From CAYUHK01 sp964475165 (GTDB lineage: Bacteria; Verrucomicrobiota; Kiritimatiellia; JAAZAB01), in the NCBI GenBank assembly GCA_964475165.1, contig CAYYVN010000011.1, forward strand, positions 1 through 60,274: DNA of 60,274 nt. Direction: 5' to 3'. A program made the translations under genes and the position numbers. Each line of letters opens with the position of its first letter. The first letter of the stretch is position 1. Of the stretch, positions 1 through 7,937 are shown one piece after another. The notes under the pieces were generated by a model. It made no database searches, was not told the origin of the DNA, and worked only from the letters and a program-made list of their open reading frames with translations.

Positions 1-498
1 CGTGCGTTTGACGAAATCGGCCGCTTCATCCGGGTCGGTCAGATGCACATTTTCTTCGGCCACCGAGATATCTTCTTCCACGCCGCCGAGTTGTCCCAAT
101 TCCGCTTCCACGGCAATTCCCCGCGCATGCGCGGCTTTGACGACGCGCTTGGTGATGGCCACATTTTCCTCATAGGGTTTCATGCTGGCATCGATCATCA
201 CCGAGCTATAAAAACCGCTCTCAATGCAGTCCATCGCGGCGGCTTCATCGCCATGATCCAAGTGCACGGCAAAGATAGCTTCCGGAAAAATTTCATCGGC
301 GGCGCGAATGATGGCTTCCAACATGCTTTTATCCGTATAGGAGCGAGCGCCCTTGGAAATCTGGACGATAAACGGGGCCTGGCTTTCCAGGTTGCCTCGG
401 AATAACCCCATGGCTTGTTCCAGATTGTTGATGTTATAGGCGCCCAGGGCGTATTTGCCATAGGCATGTTTGAATAACTCTTGGGTGCTGATGATCAT
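1..498 (-). CDS. Class II fructose-bisphosphate aldolase, C-terminus cut by window edge
   Basis: The gene reads off the left edge, so only the first 166 codons are visible. The protein starts MIISTQELFKHAYGKYALGA and continues with the class II aldolase pattern: an N-terminal 'AYNINNLEQ' segment, an 'AVHLDHGD' metal/catalytic stretch, and 'AVEAELGQLGGVEED' around residue 135. Class II aldolases are zinc enzymes that reversibly split fructose-1,6-bisphosphate into dihydroxyacetone phosphate and glyceraldehyde-3-phosphate in the cytoplasm. The related tagatose-bisphosphate aldolases share these motifs and cannot be excluded from this fragment. A sigma-70-like promoter lies about 60 bases upstream (557-585), so it is probably transcribed separately from the divergent zinc-ribbon gene. 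Confidence 0.9.
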   Translation of the reverse strand, partial: MIISTQELFKHAYGKYALGAYNINNLEQAMGLFRGNLESQAPFIVQISKGARSYTDKSMLEAIIRAADEIFPEAIFAVHLDHGDEAAAMDCIESGFYSSVMIDASMKPYEENVAITKRVVKAAHARGIAVEAELGQLGGVEEDISVAEENVHLTDPDEAADFVKRT

Positions 499-556
499 GG
501 GGTGCCTCGTTATGCTTCCTGTTTCCGATTATTGTTGGATGCGAAAAGAAGCTCTA

Positions 557-585
557 TTTGTAAGGTCTGACGGCAGGGGCGTCAA
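557..585 (-). promoter_or_regulatory. Sigma-70-like promoter for the aldolase gene
   Basis: On the minus strand there is TTGACG (580-585), a 17-base spacer and TACAAA (557-562). The -35 matches 5 of 6 consensus bases and the -10 matches 4 of 6. The predicted transcript start near 550 would give a leader of about 50 bases. This is pattern recognition only. Confidence 0.5.
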
Positions 586-698
586 TCATTATTTTGTTCC
601 AGAATAGATTTGCTTACTTTTGCTTTTTGCTATAAGCTCTTAAGCAGAGGGGCAAGGGGCGTGCAGAAGCTGATGTGGTTGCCTGGAGAGGGGGCGTC

Positions 699-1163
699 AT
701 GAAACAAGGGCAGGAACAACCGGTGGAGATCAGCGAGAGCGACATTCTCTTTGAATGTTGCCATTGCGGCAAAAGCCTGGTGATCGATTATCGGGCGGCT
801 GGCCTTAAAATCCCCTGCCCGGCCTGTCGGGAAAGCGTTCAAGTACCCATCCCGGAAGGGGTGGATATAGCCGATCTGGATCAGCTGGGCATTGTCGAAG
901 CCAAGAACGGTCATGAAGATTCCTTGGGGGCGAGCGGCGCGGTTCTGCCCCAAGCTGAGGAGGATATTCGCCGGCTGATGCTGGAGCTTGAAGAGCTTCG
1001 TTTTCGGCGCCGCTTTCTCGAACAACAACGCGCCGATACCTTGAAGTGGCTGCAGGCTCTGGAACGTCAATTCATGGTGATGCGGGCTGCCCTGGATGAG
1101 CTCGATGAGCTCCTGCAGCATCTGCGCGCGCCGGCGGCGGATGAGACGCAGAGCATTATCTGA
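699..1163 (+). CDS. Zinc-ribbon and coiled-coil protein of unknown function
   Basis: A 154-residue protein. I chose the ATG at 699 because GGAGAGG lies at a good distance upstream; a GTG at 675 in the same frame lacks such a site. Near the N-terminus, 'FECCHCGKS' and 'IPCPACRES' form two CxxC pairs, typical of a zinc ribbon that treats the first pair as a knuckle. From about residue 85 on, the sequence is a heptad-rich helix (EEDIRRLMLELEELRFRRRF) ending in 'LDELDELLQHL', likely a coiled coil. No enzymatic domain, signal peptide or membrane segment is visible. Its last 8 bases overlap the convergent glycosyltransferase gene. The function is not recognised; a protein- or nucleic-acid-binding scaffold is possible. 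Confidence 0.75.
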   Translation: MKQGQEQPVEISESDILFECCHCGKSLVIDYRAAGLKIPCPACRESVQVPIPEGVDIADLDQLGIVEAKNGHEDSLGASGAVLPQAEEDIRRLMLELEELRFRRRFLEQQRADTLKWLQALERQFMVMRAALDELDELLQHLRAPAADETQSII

Positions 1164-2241
1164 GCTGCCGGCTCAACAGCGGCGCCAAGCCTTGGCGCAA
1201 TTCCTCGGCCAGGTTACGCTGTTCATAGCGCCGCAGGCGCTGGTCCTGGGCGGCCAAGACGGCTTGGCGCAAAGGCGTCGGGCGCGTCAGCTGGCCCATC
1301 ATTTCGGCCAGCCAATCCCAGCGTTTTGCATGGATCAAAACTCCGGCACCATCCAGGGTTTCCGGTACCGCCGCCGCGCCATAGGCCAGCACGGGGACCC
1401 TATGCACCATGCTTTCCAGCAGGGGTATGCAGAAACCTTCATGCTCACTCAGGCACAGGAAGAGGTGCGCCGCGGCGTAATGGGCGTTGAGCTCCGCCTG
1501 GGAAACGGCGCCGCTGAAGATCACCTGGTGCAGGCCCAGGTTATGGGCCAGGGCCAGCAAGAGCATTTTATATTTTTCCAAGCCGACATATGAGCCAGCC
1601 AGGAGCAGGCGTGAATTGGGCTCCACAAATTTTTGATAATAATAGAAGGCATGCAGCAGGTCCTCGAAACGCTTGTTGGGCGCGCAACGGCCCACAAAGA
1701 GAATATTGGTCTGGCCGGAGCTCCATTGGCGCAGGCGGCTCCGATCGGGTTGGGCGCGCAAGCGCTGGAAATCCAAGAGGAGCGGTATGGTCCGTACCGA
1801 TCCGTAGCCCATGGCCTCCAGCTCGCGGGCGTTGTAGTGGCTATCGGCCAGGACCACGCTGGCGCTACCGACCAGGCGGCGGGCCTGTTCGCGCCCCCAG
1901 GCGAGGTCACGGGCCATGCTTTCATTGATGCCCCGGAAATACTTATCCGGTGTGATGTTATGATAGATGATCGCCCGGCGACAAGGCAGCTCGGCAAAGA
2001 TATCATTCACGGGTGAGCCGATGGAGAGGTGCAGAATCACCAGATCATCGGGGCGGACCCTGGCGGGCAGCTGAGCGGCATCATGGCCGGTCGTTCGCAA
2101 ATCAGGCGCGATACAACCCGCGGCGCTGAAAATCTCGGAAGGGAACCCCCAGGAACGGAAGAGCGCGCCTAAAACTTGGGCCGCGTTGCTGATGGCATCG
2201 CCGCTGGCAAAGCCGGCGATCAGTTGGTGGATGGCTTGCAT
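1156..2241 (-). CDS. Glycosyltransferase family 4 protein
   Basis: A 361-residue GT-B fold retaining glycosyltransferase. The C-terminal half has the GT4 nucleotide-sugar site: 'NILFVGRCAPNKRFEDLL' starts the second Rossmann domain, and 'EGFCIPLLE' is the EX7E motif. It lacks a signal peptide or membrane helix, so it should act on the cytoplasmic face of the inner membrane and add a sugar to a lipid-linked or glycan acceptor. Its start overlaps the end of the upstream glycosyltransferase by 22 bases, which implies translational coupling. The donor and acceptor cannot be read from sequence. Neighbours suggest surface polysaccharide or O-antigen-type glycan synthesis. Confidence 0.88.
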   Translation of the reverse strand: MQAIHQLIAGFASGDAISNAAQVLGALFRSWGFPSEIFSAAGCIAPDLRTTGHDAAQLPARVRPDDLVILHLSIGSPVNDIFAELPCRRAIIYHNITPDKYFRGINESMARDLAWGREQARRLVGSASVVLADSHYNARELEAMGYGSVRTIPLLLDFQRLRAQPDRSRLRQWSSGQTNILFVGRCAPNKRFEDLLHAFYYYQKFVEPNSRLLLAGSYVGLEKYKMLLLALAHNLGLHQVIFSGAVSQAELNAHYAAAHLFLCLSEHEGFCIPLLESMVHRVPVLAYGAAAVPETLDGAGVLIHAKRWDWLAEMMGQLTRPTPLRQAVLAAQDQRLRRYEQRNLAEELRQGLAPLLSRQLR

Positions 2242-3440
2242 AAGCTTGTTGTCCCGCCGCTATCGAGCGCGCGCAATAATTTGGTTTCGATGACGTCCCA
2301 AGCATATTCGCGGCGCACATAGTTGCGCCCGGCTTGGCCCAAAGCCCGGCGCAATTCGGCCTGCTGCAGCAGGTGGCTGAGCGTCTCCTCGAATTCCGGA
2401 TAGGCCCTGAACCATAAGCCGCCGCCGCTCTTTTGGCAATGTTGCCGGTTGACTGCGCAAAGACCATGCACCAGCACGGGCACGCGCGCCAGCCAGGATT
2501 CCAGGATCACAATGCCGAAACTTTCATTGACCGAGGGCTGGCAAAAAACGGCGGCATCGGTCATAGCCGCATATTTTTCGCTTTCGGAAACCAAGCCTAA
2601 ATCCAGGATATGCGCCGCCAGCTCCGGCGGCGGATGCACATCTCCGCTGCCAGTAAGCACCAGCTTGATATCCAGGGCCGTGCGTTTACGGAAGAGCGCC
2701 AGGTAGTCCAGCAGCAGGGGGATGCCTTTGCCGGCTTCGCGCCGGCCGGCATACATGATATAGGGCTGCTGCAGCTTATGGCGTCGCCGGAAATCTCCCG
2801 GCGGGCTGGTGAAATCATCCAAGCCCATGCCTACGACTGTGCCGCACGCCGGTGGCAAATCATACAAGCGGCTGGCCAGGGCGCGCTCGGTTTCGGTATT
2901 GAACATGAGGCCCTGCACGCTATGGAAGAGGTCTCGAAAGACCCGCGCATAGGCAAAGCCTTCATCGTGTAAGCAGGGCACTAAAATGGTTTTGGAGGGA
3001 TGCACCCGGGCGGCGAAAACGGTCAGCCCAAATAAATATGGTCCGATCACGATGCGATCATATTCGTGGCCCTGAGTGGCCAGATGATCATAGAGGGCCT
3101 GGCTGTTAACGCTGTTGCGCAGCCAGATCATTTCATCCTCGGCGCTATAAGATCCCCGGCGGCTGATGAGCTCCTGCGTGCGCAGAAAAGCTTCCAGGTC
3201 GCGCTGGTCATCCACGGGGAAGAAATGGATATCCATCCCGCCCCATGAACTCCGCCCCGGCGGGCGTTCGTTGTGCCAGGTGAAATGATTGCTGGCGCAG
3301 GTGGTCAGGAAAGTCACTCGGCGCCCGGCGGCCGCGGCGCGTTGGGCCTGGTTCTTGAGGAGGGTTTCGGCGCCGCCCACGGTGGCGCCGGTGGCGAACC
3401 GCGGGCAGACAAAAGCTAGACGTTCGGCGGTGGAGGACAT
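2220..3440 (-). CDS. Glycosyltransferase family 4 protein
   Basis: A 406-residue GT4 enzyme. The N-terminal domain has the glycine-rich acceptor loop 'GATVGGAETLLKNQAQ'. The C-terminal domain begins at 'PYIMYAGRREAGKGIPLLL' and carries the EX7E pair in 'NESFGIVILE'. It overlaps the preceding small gene by 25 bases and the following glycosyltransferase by 22 bases, so the three genes form a tightly coupled unit. The predicted role is sugar transfer from a nucleotide sugar during envelope glycan assembly at the cytoplasmic face. Specificity is unknown. Confidence 0.88.
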   Translation of the reverse strand: MSSTAERLAFVCPRFATGATVGGAETLLKNQAQRAAAAGRRVTFLTTCASNHFTWHNERPPGRSSWGGMDIHFFPVDDQRDLEAFLRTQELISRRGSYSAEDEMIWLRNSVNSQALYDHLATQGHEYDRIVIGPYLFGLTVFAARVHPSKTILVPCLHDEGFAYARVFRDLFHSVQGLMFNTETERALASRLYDLPPACGTVVGMGLDDFTSPPGDFRRRHKLQQPYIMYAGRREAGKGIPLLLDYLALFRKRTALDIKLVLTGSGDVHPPPELAAHILDLGLVSESEKYAAMTDAAVFCQPSVNESFGIVILESWLARVPVLVHGLCAVNRQHCQKSGGGLWFRAYPEFEETLSHLLQQAELRRALGQAGRNYVRREYAWDVIETKLLRALDSGGTTSLCKPSTN

Positions 3441-3901
3441 GGCTCCGCCTTTCCCGGTTCAAGTTTTGCCAAGCGTGTTTCCAGATCCTGCAGGCGCTGA
3501 CGGTATTTGTCGTCGAGGCCTTCCAGGGCAGTCAGCAGGAGGCTATTGACCTGATTTTGTTGGGACCAGAGCCGATAGGTATAGAATTTTAAGAGCGACC
3601 AGATTAGTTTTTTCAGGGCCACCCAGAGCCGTCCGCCGCAGCGCCGCCGCTCCTGAATGGGAAAATCATTTATATCTACCTGGGCCGCATGGCGCAGGCA
3701 TTCGAGATAAAAATCCAAAAAGCTTTCCTCGTTACGGATATTGATCAGATTGGCTTTTTCGGCGCGCGCCACGTGGATATCGCGATAGACCCCGCTTTCC
3801 ATTTTGCGGGCGACGGTCTGGCGGATCTCCTCCATCAGCGCTTCCACATCTATACCCTCAGCGCCGATTTGGAAGATAGGTTTTTCAGGGGCCGTATTCA
3901 T
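3416..3901 (-). CDS. Small uncharacterised protein of the glycosyltransferase cluster
   Basis: A 161-residue protein from the ATG at 3901; a TTG start at 3958 in the same frame would add 19 residues. The N-terminal segment 'GIDVEALMEEIRQTVARK' resembles a helix often found at the front of glycan-cluster methyltransferases and glycosyltransferases. Here no catalytic domain follows. A basic, tryptophan-rich stretch (around 'LKKLIWSLLKFYTYRLW') could lie along a membrane, and the C-terminus ('LDDKYRQRLQDLETRLAKLE') is a likely coiled coil. It overlaps the next glycosyltransferase by 25 bases. I infer an accessory or scaffold role in the same pathway. Confidence 0.65.
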   Translation of the reverse strand: MNTAPEKPIFQIGAEGIDVEALMEEIRQTVARKMESGVYRDIHVARAEKANLINIRNEESFLDFYLECLRHAAQVDINDFPIQERRRCGGRLWVALKKLIWSLLKFYTYRLWSQQNQVNSLLLTALEGLDDKYRQRLQDLETRLAKLEPGKAEPCPPPPNV

Positions 3902-3967
3902 GATAACAGGCTCAAGCTGGGCGTGCTGTTCGCTGGCCGGGCATATTTTTTCAGGCAACCGCTCGGC

Positions 3968-4543
3968 TTAAAAAGCCACATTCAACCAGGCCCCGTATTC
4001 CAGGTCGCTGAACTTAAAATCCCAGAGCTTGCCCCAGTGTTCATACACATAGTAAGCGCTGAGATCCAAGCTCAGACGCTGGCCCAGGGGGAAAGCCAGG
4101 CCCAGCTGCAATTGCCAGTAAGGATCCAGCCATTCACCTTCGCCATCCACATCCCGTATATAACTGGTGCGGATGCCGCCGCCGCCACGGAAAAAACGGT
4201 CGCGGATGATAATGTTGAATTGCGGAGTAATGATGTAGTCGATGCCAACCAAGTTAGTGGTGCCGCCGGCGTAGATCTCTTTGTAGCCGGAGATATCCGG
4301 CCCGAGATCACAGGCCAATTGCCAAGTCGCGAAGCCTTGTATATACTGATAAGCCAGAGCGTAGGAGATATCACCATCGCCATAAGGGAGGTCGGTGAAA
4401 AGCGAGTGCTCCGCGTGATAGCGGCCACCGAGCGCCAGGGAATGCGGCCCCGCGGCGGGCGCGGCATCCAGCGTCGTCAGGCTCAACAGCATGGCCAGAC
4501 CGGCGCTCACGACCAGCGCCCAGGGTTGATAACGAAAATTCAT
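3968..4543 (-). CDS. Putative outer-membrane beta-barrel protein
   Basis: A 191-residue protein if it begins at the ATG at 4543; the ATGs at 4552-4555 are alternatives. The N-terminus (MNFRYQPWALVVSAGLAMLL) is a signal peptide with a probable cut after 'LDAAPA'. The mature part alternates hydrophobic and polar residues with many aromatics ('YALAYQYIQG', 'LDLSAYYVYEHWG') and ends 'YGAWLNVAF'. A terminal Phe is the usual signal recognised by the Bam machinery. No enzymatic motif is seen. It is the first gene of the unit leading into the unknown protein and two glycosyltransferases, 66 bases ahead of the former. A role in exporting or binding the glycan is possible but unproven. Confidence 0.7.
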   Translation of the reverse strand: MNFRYQPWALVVSAGLAMLLSLTTLDAAPAAGPHSLALGGRYHAEHSLFTDLPYGDGDISYALAYQYIQGFATWQLACDLGPDISGYKEIYAGGTTNLVGIDYIITPQFNIIIRDRFFRGGGGIRTSYIRDVDGEGEWLDPYWQLQLGLAFPLGQRLSLDLSAYYVYEHWGKLWDFKFSDLEYGAWLNVAF

Positions 4544-4705
4544 GAGGATCATCATAGCAAAGCTCGCGAAAAAGACAACTGCAGAAGTACCAGGCTCGCA
4601 GGGGGCCTTCTCCGGCCCGAGCGGCCGGGCGGGGCAGGTTTTTTCTTTTTTGTTGGTTGATCTCAACTATAGTAGGCTCAGCTATCAAATAAGGAGGTCC
4701 TAAGC

Positions 4706-5194
4706 ATGCAAACCAGCAGGCGCATCCAAGGGATGCTGATCGTCCTGGCCGTCTGCAGCCTGGCGGTGGCCGCGGCTGAGATGATGAGCGTTCAAGTGCA
4801 GTCCGCTCCGTTGCGCCAGCACCCCTCGTTCATGGGCCGGGTGCTAGCTACGCTGGTCCATGGAGAGCGGGTCGCGGTCCACCAGAAACAAGGAGCGTGG
4901 GTGCAGGTTATCCCAGCGACTGGCAGTGCGGGGTGGATGCATTCCTCGGCCTTAACAAGGCAGCGCATCGTGATGAGTGCCGGCCAGGAGACCGTGCGGG
5001 TGGATGCCGCCGCCGACGAGTTGGCCTTGGCCGGTAAAGGGTTTAATTCCGAGGTGGAAGCTCAATTCAGGCAATCTCATCAGCAGTTTGATTTTTCTGC
5101 GGTGGATCGGATGGAAAAGATCAAGGTTTCCGCGTCAGAAATGGCGGCCTTCCTGAAGGCCGGTGGGGTGGTGCCCGCGGGAGGCCTGCCATGA
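4706..5194 (+). CDS. Secreted bacterial SH3-domain protein
   Basis: A 162-residue protein with a strong AAGGAGG ribosome site (about 4692-4698). The signal peptide is MQTSRRIQGMLIVLAVCSLA with a cut near 'AVAAAEM'. Residues about 26-85 form a bacterial SH3-type fold: 'VQSAPLRQHPSFMGRVLATL', 'GERVAVHQKQGAWVQV' and 'AGWMHSSAL'. Such domains usually bind peptidoglycan or periplasmic partners. The C-terminal part is unassigned. Its stop overlaps the start of the M48 protease by four bases (ATGA), so the two are translationally coupled and may form a periplasmic pair. An ACTATAGT palindrome (4666-4673) provides a TATAGT -10-like box on both strands of the divergent intergenic region. Confidence 0.82.
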   Translation: MQTSRRIQGMLIVLAVCSLAVAAAEMMSVQVQSAPLRQHPSFMGRVLATLVHGERVAVHQKQGAWVQVIPATGSAGWMHSSALTRQRIVMSAGQETVRVDAAADELALAGKGFNSEVEAQFRQSHQQFDFSAVDRMEKIKVSASEMAAFLKAGGVVPAGGLP

Positions 5195-6114
5195 GAAATC
5201 TGCCCAACGCCATGGCCTGCTTGTTGGCGGCCTGCAGCTTAACCCTGCTGCCAGCCTGCGAAACCATGCAGGCGGTTTCGGAAATCGGCGCCAGGGTTGG
5301 GCAGGAAGCTGGGGTCTTAACGCCTCAGCAGTCCCAATCGGTGAAGCAAGCCGTTGTGGCTGTGGGCCAGACTTTCGCGGCCATCAACCCGGAGCAGGAG
5401 TATTATCTGGGGCGCACAGTGGCCGCGGTGGTGCTCAATCGCTATCGGTCCTGGGACAATCCCGAGGCTAATCATTACCTGAATATACTGGGACAAACGC
5501 TGGCGCAGTTCTCGGATAGACCGGAAACCTTCGGCGGCTATCATTTCCTGATTCTGGATACGGCAGAGGTCAACGCCTTCGCCGCGCCCGGTGGCCTGAT
5601 CTTTGTTTCGCGTGGTATGTTGAGATGTTGCCAGAGCGAGGATGCTTTGGCGGCCGTGTTGGCGCATGAAATCGGGCATGTGGAGAAACAGCACGGGGTA
5701 CAAGCAATTAAAAAAAGCCGCTTAACCTCCAGCTTAACTTTACTGGCCACGGAAGGAGCCAAATCTTTTGGCGGGGCGGAGCTGGCGCAGTTGACGGAAG
5801 ATTTTGCCGGCTCCGTTCAGGATATCACGAGCACCTTGATGAATAGCGGTTACGCCCGCGCCAGCGAGCGTCAAGCGGATCAAGCGGCGCTGCAGATCCT
5901 GCAACGCGCCGGCTATGATCCCCGCGCCCTGGTGAGCATGCTCGCCGAGATGAAAAAACATCTGCAGCCCGGCGGCCTCGATTTTGCCAAGACGCATCCC
6001 GCGCCCGACGTGCGCATCGCTGAACTGCAGAGCCTGTTGGCAGCCAGCCCGGCCTCTCGCCCGGCCCCGCCGGCCCGCCAGGCGCGGTTCCGCCAAGCCC
6101 TGGCCAAGCTTTGA
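5191..6114 (+). CDS. M48-family metalloprotease, lipoprotein
   Basis: A 307-residue zinc peptidase. The N-terminus is a lipoprotein signal with lipobox 'LLPAC' (Cys23), so it should be lipid-anchored in the periplasm. The active site 'AHEIGHVEKQHG' gives H159-E160-H163, and the downstream 'ASERQADQAAL' supplies the third ligand Glu typical of M48 (BepA/LoiP/Oma1-like) enzymes. The length fits the LoiP/YcaL type without the C-terminal TPR of BepA. These proteases clear misfolded outer-membrane proteins. It is coupled to the SH3 gene by a 4-base overlap, consistent with an envelope quality-control role. Confidence 0.92.
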   Translation: MRNLPNAMACLLAACSLTLLPACETMQAVSEIGARVGQEAGVLTPQQSQSVKQAVVAVGQTFAAINPEQEYYLGRTVAAVVLNRYRSWDNPEANHYLNILGQTLAQFSDRPETFGGYHFLILDTAEVNAFAAPGGLIFVSRGMLRCCQSEDALAAVLAHEIGHVEKQHGVQAIKKSRLTSSLTLLATEGAKSFGGAELAQLTEDFAGSVQDITSTLMNSGYARASERQADQAALQILQRAGYDPRALVSMLAEMKKHLQPGGLDFAKTHPAPDVRIAELQSLLAASPASRPAPPARQARFRQALAKL

Positions 6115-6223
6115 ATCAAGATCGGCCCGCCGCACCTCGCCGCGCGTTTGGTGCGTGGCAGCATCCACTCCCGCAGTGCCTGCGCTGTTGAGCTGACGGG
6201 TCTCCCGCCACGGCAGTGTGGTT

Positions 6224-6246
6224 GGCCGCCGGATAAAAGGGCGGCC
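6224..6246. terminator. Inverted repeat between convergent genes
   Basis: GGCCGCC (6224-6230) and GGCGGCC (6240-6246) form a perfect 7-bp stem with a 9-base loop, between the stops of the M48 protease and the radical SAM gene. There is no T-run on either side, so bidirectional termination is only a guess. Confidence 0.3.
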
Positions 6247-6250
6247 GCGC

Positions 6251-7771
6251 TTAGCGCAGGCACGCGCTGGGCAGGATCGGCTCGCCGGTCGGCGTCGGCT
6301 GGAGGCGCTGACAGATCGTATGAAAATGGCGCCCGTAAACAGCCAGGGTCACCGCCACGGCCAGCAGCTTGGGGCGATGCAGGTAAGTCCAGATCAAGAG
6401 CTTCCAATAATGCAAGCGCTCCTGCCCGGCGATGCCCAAATGAAAGACGGCGCGCAGAAAGGGCAGCAGATCCTGGCAGCGCCAGCGGGTGACAGCTTGG
6501 GGCGGCTGGTATTCCTTTAAGAAAGTACGGATGCGCCGATAGTAATGTTCCGGTGTGTAAATATTACGCAGGATCTTTTGATAGCCGGCCATCAGCCGCT
6601 CCAGGCTCATAACCGGGATGATGTTTGTGGTGCCGTCAGCGTTATCCCCTGAGGAGTGCCCCAGAATGCGCCCCTCACCCCTGAGCCGCTCATAAAGCTT
6701 GGTGCCCACCGGTGCCTGGAGCAAGCCCACCATGGCGGTCACGATACCGCTTTTTTGAATGAAATCAATCTGCCGCTGAAAGATGGAGGGCAGGTCAGTA
6801 TCAAAGCCCACGATGAAGCCTCCCTGCACCTGCAGCCCGTTGCGCTGGATGCGTTTAACATCTTCCAGCAGATTGCGGGCTCGATTTTGCTGTTTGCCAC
6901 AAGAGACCAAGGCGCCTTCATCCGGGGTCTCGATGCCGATGAAGACCTCGGTGAATCCGGCCTGCACCATTTGATGGAGCAGCGTCTCGTCGTCGGCTAA
7001 ATCAATGGAGGCTTCCGTGTTGAAAGTGATGCCGGGATGTTGTTGGCGCCAGGTTATGAGGGCCGGCAGCAGCTCGGTCCGCAGGCGGCGTTTGCAGCCG
7101 ATGAGATTATCGTCCACGAAAAAGATATTACCGCGCCAGCCCAGCTGGTAGAGGCTATCCAGCTCGGCGATGATCTGGGCGGACTGCTTGGTGCGGACTC
7201 TGCGGCCGAGCAGCGTGGTGATGTTGCAGAAGTCGCAATGAAAGGGACAGCCACGCGAAAACTGGATGCTCATCGAAGCATAGGCTTTCCGATTGACCAG
7301 TTCCCAGGCCGGCACGGGCGCCTGATGCATATCGGCGAAAGCATCGCTGGCGTAGAGGCGCCGCGCCTGGCCGCGGGCCAGATCATCCAGAAACTGGGGC
7401 AGGGTCAACTCGGCTTCATTGAGGATGAAGTGATCCACCTCCTGGTATTGCGCGTGCTGGTCCAGAAAGAGCGGGCCACCCGCCACTATTTTGAGCCCGG
7501 CATTTTTACAGCGACTGATGATGGCCCGGGCCGAGCGCCCTTGCACGATCATGGCGCCCAGAAAGACGATATCGGCCCAGGCCAGATCGGCATTGGTCAG
7601 GGGGGCCACATTGGTATCCACCAGCCGTTTGGACCAGCTTGACGGTAGGAGCGCCGCCACGGTCAGCAGCCCCAGGGGCGGCAGGGTGGCCTGCTTACGG
7701 ATGAACTTCAAGGCATGCTTGAAGCTCCAGAAAGTATCCTGAAATTCGGGGTAGATCAGCAGGGCATTCAT
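6251..7771 (-). CDS. B12-binding-domain radical SAM protein (DUF4070-type)
   Basis: A 506-residue enzyme from the ATG at 7771; an in-frame extension to 7816 looks untranslated because the family begins with 'MNALLIYPEF'. Residues 1-140 resemble a cobalamin-binding Rossmann domain ('PPLGLLTVAALLP'). Residues about 165-380 are a radical SAM barrel with the 4Fe-4S motif 'FSRGCPFHCDFCNI' (C175, C179, C182), followed by a C-terminal DUF4070-like region. The family includes the hopanoid C-2 methylase HpnP, but many members act on unknown substrates. I see no hopanoid genes here, so methylation of a lipid or other envelope molecule is only inferred. It is convergent with the M48 gene. Confidence 0.87.
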   Translation of the reverse strand: MNALLIYPEFQDTFWSFKHALKFIRKQATLPPLGLLTVAALLPSSWSKRLVDTNVAPLTNADLAWADIVFLGAMIVQGRSARAIISRCKNAGLKIVAGGPLFLDQHAQYQEVDHFILNEAELTLPQFLDDLARGQARRLYASDAFADMHQAPVPAWELVNRKAYASMSIQFSRGCPFHCDFCNITTLLGRRVRTKQSAQIIAELDSLYQLGWRGNIFFVDDNLIGCKRRLRTELLPALITWRQQHPGITFNTEASIDLADDETLLHQMVQAGFTEVFIGIETPDEGALVSCGKQQNRARNLLEDVKRIQRNGLQVQGGFIVGFDTDLPSIFQRQIDFIQKSGIVTAMVGLLQAPVGTKLYERLRGEGRILGHSSGDNADGTTNIIPVMSLERLMAGYQKILRNIYTPEHYYRRIRTFLKEYQPPQAVTRWRCQDLLPFLRAVFHLGIAGQERLHYWKLLIWTYLHRPKLLAVAVTLAVYGRHFHTICQRLQPTPTGEPILPSACLR

Positions 7772-7937
7772 ATTAGGCGATGATCGCGGATAAGATTTGG
7801 GTTGTATCCTTAGCATAAGCTCTCGCTCCGCCTTTGCCTAGTTATATTTTTGAACAGCAACTCCCATCTTGCGGAATCAAGGCATTATGAGTAAGGTAAA
7901 GCTTTTGATTGTCTCGAAGCTCCAGGAGATGCTGTTT

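Noticed and set aside
610..636. Promoter for the zinc-ribbon gene (TTGCTT and TATAAG)
   Set aside because: The spacer is only 15 bases and the -35 is weak, so I do not annotate it.
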